A stretch of 60,000 bases of DNA, from the NCBI RefSeq assembly GCF_910592395.1, contig NC_088316.1, positions 14,634,001 through 14,694,000 of the forward strand, written 5' to 3'. How positions within the stretch are numbered: the first letter of the stretch is position 1; every line of letters starts with the position of its first letter. The position numbers were made by a program, and so were the translations under genes. The stretch comes from Lineus longissimus. Lineage: Eukaryota > Nemertea > Pilidiophora > Heteronemertea > Lineidae. Shown here one piece after another: positions 1-12,800 of this stretch. The notes below the pieces were generated by a model. That model saw nothing but the letters and a program-made list of their open reading frames with translations. It was not told the origin of the DNA and did not search any database.

Positions 1-58
1 CGCCAGCTTCGGACCTGGGTACATTCTTAAGCGTAGATGGCCACTGCACTGATGAGCA

Positions 59-128
59 TCTCCTGCTAAAGACCTTTAGGTTTTTTGCTGGCTTCTCCTG
101 CTAAAGACTTGTAGGTTTTTCGCTGGCT
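59..128. repeat. two-copy 35-bp tandem repeat
   Basis: Two adjacent 35-base copies (59-93 and 94-128) both begin TCTCCTGCTAAAGAC and end GCTGGCT, with only a few mismatches. It lies downstream of the last visible exon of the receptor gene, in a presumed intron. No function is suggested. Confidence 0.8.
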
Positions 129-421
129 GATGTAGTTCTTCTTCTTTGTTTTCTTTGGCAATATTTGAATATAATAATAATAATGATAATAAATCAATGG
201 CACTGTAATGTCATTAGGCAAACCAACCTGAAGCTGTAGACATAATGCCTAGCGGTGGCTGGTGGGTTTCAGTGCTGGTCCCTGTAACACTACAGTGGAT
301 GGGCATGATCAGAAGAATAATTACCTTGAATAGTTCACTGTACAAGATAAATTAATACAGCTTTTTCGCTCTCTTCAATTCCAACTTCTTATTCTACCCT
401 TACTGGCCTGATTAACTTTAC

Positions 422-879
422 CTTATGGTTCGTATTCCTATCGTTATTATCGCCAGACCCGTCAATAGGCGTCTCAACCATCTCCATCGTAGAATTAGCA
501 TTTTCCGACATAAACAATCTCTGTTTCGCTTCTTCTTCGAGTCTATTTTTAATGGCTTCCGCTCGACGGGCAAAGAAATTAGCAATGGCAAACTCTATCA
601 GAGCTCCGAACACAAAAGTCAGACAAGTCGCCATCCAAACATCTATTGCTTTGATATATGACACTCGAGGAAGTTGTGACCTCGCGCCTGCGCTCTGGGT
701 GGTTATAGCAACCACCGTTAGGAGTCCGAGTGAGATTCTCGCTGGCGCCGCTCTGTAGTCAATCCAGAAACTAACCCATGAGAGGAAGACGTAGAGAATA
801 CTAGGCACGTAGGTCTGTATTATGTAATACCCACTTTCCCGTTTGAAATAAAATTTGGCGTAGAGACACGTAAATGATC
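422..879 (-). CDS. glycine-receptor-like gene, exon 7 (M1-M3 and start of loop)
   Basis: The acceptor is TTCTCTTTCAG (CAG at 882-880) and the donor is CATAAG|GTAAAG (GT at 421-420). This 458-bp exon holds the second cysteine (FTC), M1, M2, M3 and about 50 residues of the cytoplasmic loop, so the two vertebrate exons covering M1-M3 are fused here. If the donor were skipped, the frame would run to a TAA at 391-389 and give a receptor without M4; I think this unlikely. Confidence 0.93.
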
Positions 880-3800
880 CTGAAAGAGAAGAAGACATAT
901 ACTTGGTCACCAAGGTAATCGAGCGATGAATCGTGTTTCATGCTCCCTCCTACGTAATTTGCTGAAGTCCAGTAGGGATTACATCTTGTCCTAATTTTCT
1001 TTCGCATTGATAGTTCTAATTTGAAAATTGACACTAGTAATCGGTCAAAGTATGTCTCATTAGCCGTATTAGTTGGGATAACAATGACATTTCATTATAC
1101 ATGTAATTATATGTTTGGATTCAGTTCCCGACGGCCATGTTAGATGCTGGCGAAACTCTTTGATCTTGACCTCAATTAATTGATTAAGGCGTTGTGCTAA
1201 TAGGTAACAAGCCATCAGCTAATAGCATTGGTAAGGGTAAAGTCCGCCGGGACTGTATCATTGATTTACTAACAATAAGAATACCACGTTATTAAAACAG
1301 GGACACCCAAATTCCATTTTCTGATTCGGTTGGCGTAGTTACTGACTTACCTAATAAATAATTCTTCGTACAATTGCCCCATTTTATTTCACCTATCGTG
1401 AACTCGGGTAACTCTAAATCATCATTTTTATGGATGGCGTTGTCCCCGGGTAGCCAATCAAACATCACCTCCTGCGTTGTATAACCATCTGAAAACACGG
1501 AAGAATGTAGGTATTGAATATGAATAAGGGCATTGGCGAGAACATATCAATCTTGCTGCTTGGGGCGTGGGTCTGGTTTGCCCCCGGGACTACGTATGTA
1601 TGTATGTATTTGATGGGGAAGAAGACGATGACCTGCCTACTTTATTGCGTTGTCAAGCAACCCAAAGTGACATAGGTCAGTAGTCGAAACAGGTCAACAA
1701 GAAGTTAATCGAATTCAGGTTGAGCTACTCACAACTCTCCATATACATGCCACATACTTGGACATCATGTGGATAAAACTCCAAATTCATATGACACGTC
1801 AGGGTGATAGACATTCTGGAACAAAAACAGATAAGAACTTGTTGTTATTCCAAATGACAGTCACAGCCCGCAAAAACTTCCCTTTTTTAAAATTTTTAAA
1901 TTTCGCCTGAAATTCTTCATCTTCAGATTCCATACAATATGTTGCCCTGCCTTACTGGGATGACATTATCTAAAACAGTGAGACTAGACTTACTTTTCAC
2001 TCAGGGTGATCTTGCCATAAGGACTGACGCTCAAGAGACGGTTCTCATGCGTTATAGTGTGAACATATCCCTTTTTTTCGTTTATAAAGTATAAGTCCGG
2101 GCTCCAGATGTTTTTGTGCATGTAACTTAGGGTCATGGACTCGTTGTAGTCAGGGAAGTAGGCCAGGCGACTGTCGTTCCAGACTCGGCGCAGGTACACG
2201 TTCACGGAGTAATCCTGGAAGGAAAAAGATATTTGTAGCGTAGCACCTTGCTTTCCGCATCGGCAAGAAGGTTGGAATAAGGTTCTTGCCATACCCATCT
2301 CTAGTTGTTGAACCAACCAAATACAATGTACATGTACGTTGATATGCATTATACCACGCTTGGTTGATGAAAATCTTACTTGACTGGAAGTCAATGGGTT
2401 TCCTTCAGATGATCTAGGAGTTAGTAAGTCATGAGGGTTTTCTGATAAGAATCTACTAATGTGCCCAAATAATTATAGACCATATTCGAAAGTTCAGTGG
2501 GTAATGACAAATGCGCAATATACGTGCGTGCACGGCATGATGATGCACTGTCAAGATGCATACAAAAATATTGTAACCCGCTGGCCGGAATTTCTGTATT
2601 GACTGTCCATCGATCTAGAAAGTACATGCACATTAGTTTAGCGAAAGGTCCATTTATATAGGAGCCGGGTATAGGAGATTTCTATCGGCCAATGTGGACG
2701 GGTCTACATGAACATCTCAAATGTACAAACCCTCAAGACATCTGACAGTTCTCTCATTGAATCTGCTCTTCCGAACTGGGGCAAAATTCATCGGGAAGCA
2801 TCGATCACGTTGTAGAGGAATCGGACCTTTTCAGAAATCTTTGTATATTAATGGTGCCTGCCATATGCATGTATGGTGCTTCTGCTTTTTTTTAGCGCGG
2901 GTCCAATGTAAATTTGAGCGAAGTTGAACGCACCAGTTGCCCAACAATCGACCAGAGAGGCAACAAACTCAAAGCAGATATTAAATGGCTAACGCTTCTG
3001 GACTCCGTTTCTGCAGGCTGGTCGAAATGTGGTGTACATTTCACACGTTCCAAACCTATCGAATGTAAACGCGGTCCATCCCCCTAACGCGTACATGTAC
3101 ACTGAAATCAATTACACAATTTGCAAAAACTGCCAAAAGTGACAGTCAAGGCAAAAGAAATTGACAAAGGGCCTCTTCGTGTATTTAATTTTGGTTCATC
3201 GGCTTGACGTTACTTGGTTAATGGTACTTGAGGCATTTAGAATCGTAACCTTCAGCAATATGCGTGACAGATTATGGTGTGTACTTTGTTTTGAGTTTCA
3301 TCAAATTCGGGTGATGAGTATTGGCTCCATAATCAAAATGTTAGCTTCTTGCGAAGTCGTCAACAGCCCGCCGAGAGGGATGTTTCAATCACATGGTGCG
3401 CCGAGTTCTTTAACAGGGTATAGCCATATTGTACCTCTTCGCCAAAATACATTTTTAACCATGCTGGAGTGCGCATCTGGTCACTTTTATTTTGTGGCGA
3501 ACTCCTTTAATTTTCAATGCCCCAGTTAACGAGGCAGATATCTTTCTTTAATAGCCGCCTCCCCACTGCCATGTGCCCCCTTCTTTATAATTCTCTACGG
3601 ACGCCCGGTGAAATGCTACTGCATGCACTCTTGAAATTTTTAGTAAAAGCAACTAATCTGGTATGGTAGTTACTATTACACCAACTGTGAATTTAGTAAA
3701 GATAGTAGTGAATCTATCCCTTGCGAAATGCTTCACGTGTGAGTTAAATGACCAGTTTGAACAAACTAATGATTCAAACTATCAGTGAGTGTATCAGTTG

Positions 3801-6800
3801 TTGTCGCTCAGCAAATGGGCCATTTATCACTCAAAAAATCTGAGGCTCTCGAAACTACACTGCGGCCGCGAACGTGCAGTAACTACAAATGCAGATAAAA
3901 TCTGCAAAACCTATACGGTGAATGATGTTGGTGTCTTCTTCTTTAGTAACTCATAAAGTATTGGTAATGACTGAGGGTGGTTTGCGTGGAGTCTGTTTCA
4001 ATCATCTAGACTGTTGAGCCAGCACAGAATCTGCACAAACACTATTTTGTGTAACCGCACACTCTTAGAAGTAAAGGTTTTGAGATTCTGAAAACGATTT
4101 TATGCTTTTATTTTGCTGAAAAACCTACGTTGTGCATACTTGTGTTGGCCGGAAAAGGTTTTCATAAGCTCAAAATCCTTTAATTCTATGAGTGTACAGT
4201 GTGGCCATGTACATGTAAACGATTTTGCTGTGGCCGTGTGTCTCGGCAATACATGTTTAGACAAATCACAGATTTGCTGCTGAAGAAGGTATCAGCAAGG
4301 CAGATCGATAGTTCCGTTCTTTAAGAGGCATCGTGATTAGCTATTGGATTTAGGTAACTTTAGGTAACGTAAGACGTAATCTAATTTCCGATACCGTACT
4401 TTTCCGATATTTGCCAGACTCGTACTTGCCGGTTTAGTATCATAGTGGACACGGAATGATGTCATTACCGAGCTTTCCCCAAAGTTGTTCATTGACATCC
4501 TGAGATTTATGTCGGAGTGGTATTTAAGGAAATTGACATTCTCATTTCGTGTTAATTTCAACTATTTCAATACATTTAGTGATGGAGGGCATGCATTTGC
4601 ATTTAGAGAGGTTTTCGAAGTAACTATAAACTATGCTGTCTGGGCCATTCTTCTCTCAGTAATGGGGTGTCTGTCAGTCTGGAATTTGCAACATCCAGAC
4701 AAAATGTCTGACAAATCACTATCTGCAACCATTCTGTGGATAAAGCTTTAAAGGACACCATTCTGCTATATCGCCCTCCATCGAGAGTGCTCACCACTTT
4801 GATAAGTATAAAGGCTATTCTCTCGTTTTAAAGTCTGCATGCCTTTGATGGAACTCGTCCCATCAAACAAATCATAGTAAACACAGCCGACGACAGAATA
4901 ACAACAGAAAAAAAAATACAGTCATATTTGTGGTCATATTCTTGCAAATTATTTATGCTATTAAATCATGTATTCATAAAGGCGATTATATCAGGTTTGT
5001 CTCGGTATTAAGTGAGGAAAGAAGCTTCAAGTTTTCGAACATCAGTTCACAATATAACCAAAATTGCAGAGGTCGGAATTTTCCAACAGACCATATAAGC
5101 CACAGTTTTTTCACAGTTAGACAGCGTTGGATGAAACTACCAAGAACGTCGGTTTGATTTAGTTAAGCGCCGATTCGCATGTTTATGAGGTAACACGTCC
5201 GATATGTTACGCGGCGCAATTTGTCACGAGAATGAGACACGAGTAAGATACTTCCAAAAGGAAGTGACAGGTCTCTTTTGATTATTTATGGTTAGCCAAG
5301 TCATTTGGGGCAAGTGCGGATATGGCTAGCGACCTCCTCCGGTGTCGACCAGTTTTATTTATTAGGCAATTACGCGAATTGCCTAGGATGTTTCTGGCAA
5401 ATTATCAGCTTTGTAATCACTCCCTTAGGACACTGATAAAGCCAGAGCAATGCTTCTTCATCAAAATGGTATAATATGTGTAACAAGGTAGACACCTAAG
5501 TAGAGAGTTCGAGCTCTCTCATAAACGATAAGAATTATAAACCACTCTTTTATGGTTACACCGTATTTAAAATCCCTGCAGAAAACCCGTAAATAAATTA
5601 GATATTTTTTCGATAGAATCGGTGTGATTAGTCCGCAGACACCGAGATAGTTCCAAACAAATTATTCCTCTGCGATGGGAATTAGGAACAAAAAAGCTCT
5701 CTGTTCCGTTATTACAATCAATCATATCAGATGGAAATTATTTTGTTTTCATCAGTCAGTTTTCAGCATTTGTTTACCATTCGTCCATTTCCGAACTAAG
5801 CCAATTTGATGTGAACGAATCACACAAAGAGCCTTCTGATTGGTCTATCGGACATGATCACGCCGGGGACGCAGAATTATGATGTCCTGATAGGATAATA
5901 CCACCGGAACTAATCTCAAATTCTGCTTTCAGAAATCCCTGAGTATAACTTGATGATAAAAAATTATACAAGAGTCTTACCATATGGATCTCATCTACGG
6001 CGCTGAAGGAATTGATGTAGACGCCAACAAGTATACGGTCAACTTGCTCTGAAACGAAAGAAAAAATCTCAACATGACAAGTGCAATGAATGAAAACAAG
6101 GAACAAAAAATAGCACATGAAAAATGCAATGGCTGACAAATATAATCGATATGACTGCTTAAACATTTATGTAGGATACTTATTTAATGGTGTGATATGA
6201 CTTTGGGTAGATGAGGGCTTGATGCCAAATGTTATGACTATATAATGGTAAACGTACGCATGTATGGCGATTAAAGGAGTTTTGGTCTTTAAAGTATTCA
6301 GAGTTACTACAATGTAATACACCAAAACAGTTATGTAGAAATTTTAAAGTATGCGCAACCGTGAACAATGAAACACAATATGCCAATAAATTTTCAAAAT
6401 TGTGGATACTTTATAGAGGTGCAACAAATAGGATACGAGAAAATGAAATCCATGTTGAAATTATAAATAATGAAGCAAGCCACATGCACTCAAACGTTGG
6501 GACGTCGGGTTTGGTGCACCGTCAAGTATAATGCACTGACGATACACTGTCGGCAAGGGTAAAGTTCTTGTCTTTATCTGATTTATATAAACTACATGTA
6601 GATTCTGAATGTTTAATGTGTATGTGATGAAGTGTTTTGATGTTGTCCGCTTCGAAGCTCAGTTTAAGGATCATTCGGTTAAAGTGAGATATGCATATAT
6701 ATACTGAAGTATGCTTTGTCATCGTACTTCATGAAAATACAATCAGTCCATGCACAAATACATACATACTTCGAATTATTTTGAAAGTGATTTGAACTGG

Positions 6801-9800
6801 CAATTTAGCTCTTTCAGCCGCACGCCGAACGCCCCAACTATTACAGTAACTACCCCAATAATTGCTACTCCATTGCCAGAACCACTAATCAAGTTGCAAG
6901 CAACAAGGAAATTTGCATCTCTTAACCCAAGTGTATATGCCAATGGCTTGTTTGAGAACCAACATAATTAAGTAACAGGGTTGATAGTGGATTGAAACAA
7001 TGAAGTGTCTCTCAAGAGAGATTGGGAACAACTGATATCCAATTCAAACGACACTGCTTCACTCTTGGGCATTCCTTTCGGGTTGTCGAACTGATGTTTA
7101 AATCAGGCTTGGAATATTGCTGGATATTGGAAGGGGGTGCTGGGACGGGACACAGTGATGGATTCGATGTCTCTTATTGTGCCATATCTCGAGGGCTTCA
7201 GATCCTGTCGTGCCATCCCGGGCCAGAACCACCGGCTTTGAGTAGCAGTTTGAGATATTTCGCATTGTCATTGGTGTTGTCGGTATCTTACCAGGAATGT
7301 GCATGGAAATCAGCCTTCTGATACTTAACCATGAATTTTTTACACTTAAAATATGTTTGCACTGTCAATACTATTTTGGGTGACAGGGTATCATCATAAA
7401 TCCCACACCCAAGGTTTCCTCTAATAAAATCACAGTGGGCTATACCAATACGATGAACGAAGTATGCAGACTTGACTCCAAGAGAATCGACTCGAGCCCG
7501 GGCAACCAAGCCAATAGCGTCAATAATGTGCAGAAATCTCCAAGGCATCCTATACTACAGGATAGGCCAGAATCCATAAATGCCCAGCAGTGATGTACAG
7601 CAGTTTTAAGATTTTCAGTATAGAGATACAGCACGTGCTACATGAACCAATAGCATTCCGCGAAGATGACGTCACTGCAGCTGCTGCCTTCTATTTCCCC
7701 AACGCTGAATTACAGGCAATGTCGGACAAACATGCGGTTTTCGTAATGGCTTCAGGCTTTCTAACTAGGACAGTTAGATTCAATCTGGCACATGTCCGAG
7801 TTTTGGAAATACTACATAATTGTTCTGAATATTTCTCTCTCTGACTCTATGGTATCATTCATGCTAAAAACAATGCAGGGTCAAAGATAATTGACTTTGA
7901 AATAAGCTCAAATGCGTAGAAATAAGTGTTGATGTCCGACTGTCACGTGACTAAAACGTCATCACTATCTTATGCAAATGACCTTGTGAGCCATAAATAG
8001 TAACTTCGCGGGATGCTATTTGCAACGCGATGACCAATCCCACAGCAATAATAGCAACGAACATGCTGCTCGATCATTAAAGGTCATAGAGGTTCATGTT
8101 TTCGACTAATGATACAAGTTTTATGTCACACACTTGGCACATCAGTAATTGACAGCAACACTTCAACAGCGTCTCCTTTACGACTGGAAAGCCATCATAC
8201 TTTAGCTTTGACACCTGGTGCAGAAAAGCCCTCATCGGCAAGCATCTTATACCAACTGGAGTGAATCCGAGGATCGTCCGTGTCCAGACACAACTTCCAG
8301 TCACACAGTGCAATCATCCCCTTGGCGTATTTCTATTCATTGCATATCATATTTATGATATCCCGAGTGTTAAAACTCAACGCACCGACCACCATTTTTC
8401 ATGTCAGAAGACAACATGGAGGTTCAACCAGTTCTACTGCACGAGTGTCTCAGAATCATGTCTCCGCTAAGGCATGCCGGGAAATGAAATCTCTTTGATA
8501 TTTAGGCATTGACATATAAGACAAAAAAGTTTACTTTATTTGGCGGAGGTGCCGGCCCGCACGCTCACTGGAACACCCATTATAGAGAGTACTGTTTCAG
8601 TGTGCATCCATCATGATATCATGTTAATTTTGCTCCCACGTTATAATGTTACCGATGTAGCAGTTTTAGATATCCCTGCCGAAAAGAGTGCCCTACCCAA
8701 TTGTATGGTGACGAATTAAGGTATGGTTCTTCATAGAAATCCCTTACGAAACCTGAGAGATTTAAAGTGTATGATAGAATTCGTTATGTCATGACACTTC
8801 ATTCCACGGTCAGGTTTTCCTATCACATCGACCTCGTCAAAGCAAATGCTACTTATTTAGTTTTATACTCGCAACTAAGTGGATTAAAATCTGCCAGCGT
8901 GAAGATCCCAAGTTCATAAATAAAAGTATTGGTTTTGAACTCGAAATCTCATGCCAATGGCCATGATTAATGGACTAATCACTGCTTGGCCAGCGTTATT
9001 TTATTCATTACCCAAAGGAAATCGAATATCTGCTGTACTTAAAGTGGTCCTGCTTCGCCGGACTGATTATCTGAAAATTCCTTGGTGGGGTGGGCATGAT
9101 TGGTCTGGGCCGTGGGTTACTTTACGACGCTAGAGGGATGTGCGGTATCGGCCAACGAAGAGCTACCAGTCGGATACATCTGCCAAATGTGTTTCTCAGC
9201 CAAAGCATAAGATAATCTTCTCAAATCGCATTCCATGAAAACCTTCCCTTTCCCATCAGAATTGTAAAGCCGTTTGTTCTGCAAAATTCCCTAACCAGTT
9301 AAATTTTTCCGATACCAAATTCTAAATTTGTATTTCTTAAAGTTACTTCATATCACTTTTAAATCACATGTATATTTGTAAAGATGACGGATGTAACTGT
9401 CAGAATGTTGCGTCTGATATAATTTATTTAACAGAAAAATGATGAGAAAATATCACATTTTAGATCACCCTTAAATGATTAAGCCACATTCTAGCCCCTC
9501 GTGTGTTACTAGCTTTGGAAATAATTGAAATAGAAGAGAAACAGAGATGAATGTACATAAGGCTTTTTCTCGTATTTCTATCAATTCTTGCTGTGATAAG
9601 AGTAGCTTTATTGAATACCTGTAACCTATCCATTTCACTGTCTGCTCTTAATTCCGCTCTTCCATCACTCCATTGTCCTTGTGGCAGCGGTGGAAGAGCG
9701 GACAGACACATCGGCTTGTACAATGATTAAAGATGGTTGGAAATGGTATCAAGATGCTTGTCAATTACTTTTTCTAGGATCGTAGATGATTGTTGGCAAC

Positions 9801-12800
9801 ATTCTTGACTTGGTTGTTGCCCCGATTACTCTTAGCGACTGAAAGCTATGCCATCTCTTCTTGGCAGATATCCCAGCTAGCTAAGAGTGGCTAATCGTTT
9901 TCCAATTGCTGTTATATGTATAGACTACTTGGTCTTCCGCACAATCTGCTGACTGTGCCGTTTTCTGTAGCAAAAGACTCAGACGTTATGTTGACAGAAT
10001 CACCAATGAAATAGATAATCTGATATGTCCAATACAGAAAGCCTTGCAAAGGTCGCAGAAACAGATTGCATAGCCTAGGCTTTTTCTCCAGGGCAAGCAG
10101 CATTATATCAACGGGCGCTGGTGGTGTAAAGGTTAGCATTGATGCCTTCCAAGCATTAGATCCGGGTTCGATTCCCGGCTAGCGCATATTTTTTTAATCA
10201 TTGGTTGATATAAATTGTTCACCAATATCAAGTAGATTAGATACTGCATACTTGCTAATATTTGTATTGTTTTGCAAACTGCCCGTTTCAATTTTCTGAT
10301 GGGATGACCCTTAATACATACATGTGATGTATCGAAAATCATCTGCCTGTTGGGTCAACCCACAAGGGTAAAGATGCCTCATAGAACTTTAACATCAGAT
10401 CGTATTCCACGTTTGCAATGAAAATAAAGATATCACCAGAGTACACGAGACCTGTTGCTTTTCTTGCGAGTGGTGGATCATGTCTGCTTTCTTAGCGGAC
10501 TGATAACCACCCATGCTGGGGATTGATTCTGCATACCAAGATGAAGCTCTCGCCATGCCGTACAGAGGGTTAGGTTATCTTTTACTCACGGAAACCTGTA
10601 GAGCATGGCAGAGCAATATTCGCTGATATTGCGCTGCCGGGTTGTCGCCAACAACCGGGATCCGGGTAAGAAAACCCAGCTGAAAACGTCTGTCTACCCC
10701 GCTGTAGAAACCCTAGAAAAAGTTTTCAACAAACAAATTTACGAGAAGATCCTACAATAGTAGGATTTACTACCCACAGGAAGAAAGCATGCTCTCACAG
10801 CTCCAGCCAGAAAATGTACCATACTGATACACGAAATGCTACAGTACATTTGCAACCGGTGCACAGTCAATTACGATAACCTGCTTTTCTGGTCAGCGTT
10901 GCAATGCAGATTGAAGGACTTGAGGAGATGGGTTATGAAAATGGACGCGGCCGCATTTGATTGCCTTGCCCTACTTTCTTTCGTCCTCCAACATATCAAA
11001 TAAGTGACGTTTTCTGCACTCCTAGAAATATATTTCCGGGAGGAGAGCGGAAAAAGTGCTCCTCGTCCTCGATTGGTCAATAATGTTAAGATTAATATGG
11101 ACGACGCGTCCTTCTTTCATCCTTGGCCATCCGGATGGGTAGGGAACACGTTAGGCCATGCTAGTGCTGACATTGGGAGAATACCTAGACAACATCGATG
11201 TTGCTGGGCGATAACCATTGGATTAGTGAAGAGATGGCCAAAACTACATGTATCATGGTGATTTCACATGTATGTTTGTGGTTCGTCGTGACAAAGTACG
11301 CTGTTAAAGGGGTTGTCGTCCTAAGAAAAGCTAATGTCCTTGACCTTCAGGTTTGACCTAGATGGGACATTGACAGTATCAGAATGATTCTGGATATGAG
11401 TAAGTGTCTGGACTCACCTATTTCCAACCCTGGCCGTAAGTGTGGATTGTAGCCGGTCTTAAGTAATCGATGTATGAACTCTTCGTGGGTTTCATTTTTG
11501 AGGCCAATGCTGAAAGAAAAGAAGCAGTTACTTGTATTGTATATTTATACATGAGAAATACTCTCAGAAATAAAGGCTAGCGCTTCTGAAGAAAAATCAA
11601 AACATTTCAAGGTCTTTTGGCCAACACAAATATTCAATCCGCGGATGTTTTTGAGAAATTTGAAAGTCCATGACGGTTTTTGAGATTTCGCCGAAAAACT
11701 TCTGCGGTTTGCATATTTGTGTTTGGCTGAAAACCTCTTAAATGTTTTCAAAAGTCCAAAACCTTGATTTCAAAGAGTGTAGCCTTATTCAAATAGTCAA
11801 ACAATATACTGTCTGTCCCTAGGGGAACTATAACAGCAGATCAGTGGATTAACTAGTCTACTTGCTTTCCTCCAAAAAATAATGATATCTCTCCAATTTT
11901 TGTTTTGATAAGTGGATGTCTACGCATTTCTTTTTTAATCAAAAAACATTTTACACAAACGTACTTTACACTAGCAATTGTGGAAGCTCCACAATTTTTT
12001 AAATTTCAATTTATTTTTTGTTCTCGAACATGTTGTTGGCACATGTATTTAAATACATGTACGTGTACTAGTATATTGCGCCAGCGTATGTCGGGTCCCA
12101 ATTTAACTGCAGGTCAATTGAGACTATTAATTTCAACAAGACTATACAAATGTACTTGACTGCCATACCTCTTAGGGGAAGAACTACAAATAAGTTAATC
12201 CACCAAATGACCTTTTCCATGTAGTATTTTTTACATCCAAAATATCAGGTCCAAATGCTCTATATTGAAAATGCCTTCATCTTCAGTTTAGCCAGATTGA
12301 CGGAAGCCAGTGCAAGTATTTCAATATTGCCTTTTCACGTTTGACATCAACTGTGTTATGAAATGAATATTACCACTTTTAAAACCTATCGACCAATTTG
12401 ATAGCATATAGTGCAAATGTTATGAATATTTTAGAGCGCAAACAGATGCGACGATGTCGACAAATTTGGGGTGATGTATTTTCTAAGTTTAATCTTTAAA
12501 TGCATTGCAAAACTGCAATGCTTATGGCTACATGCTTAAAGCTACTAACTCAAAAAAGTGTATAGCGAATCAAAAAACTAAATGTCATTTGCGTATACTT
12601 GTATGTAAACGTACGGAGACCCATTAACTTTAGATGTAGTCCAGCTATAAAAAAGATGGTTTATGGTCCAACTGCAGCAGCATCCACGCGTTCTACTTGT
12701 AATTGTACTTTGCCAAATGTACAGTTCACATGCTGAAGCATTCCGTACTCTATCTACGGCTATATTTACATGCATTCTTTTATGCTTTTGCTATGGGTAC

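Larger units (their letters stand above)
6049..11417 (-). other. large intron between exons 2 and 3
   Basis: This 5.4-kb intron contains a decayed transporter-like pseudogene (6800-7548), a short hairpin (9654-9701) and an opposite-strand tRNA-Gly (10115-10186). The remaining sequence shows no convincing exon, promoter or repeat family. Confidence 0.65.

Noticed and set aside
1-388. M4 exon of the glycine-receptor-like gene within the window
   Set aside because: No minus-strand frame there shows the FP..F..FN..YW pattern of M4. The exon must lie to the left of the window.
10133-10342. Minus-strand open frame containing [16 protein letters not shown]
   Set aside because: This is the antisense translation of the tRNA-Gly T arm and anticodon arm, a common false protein.
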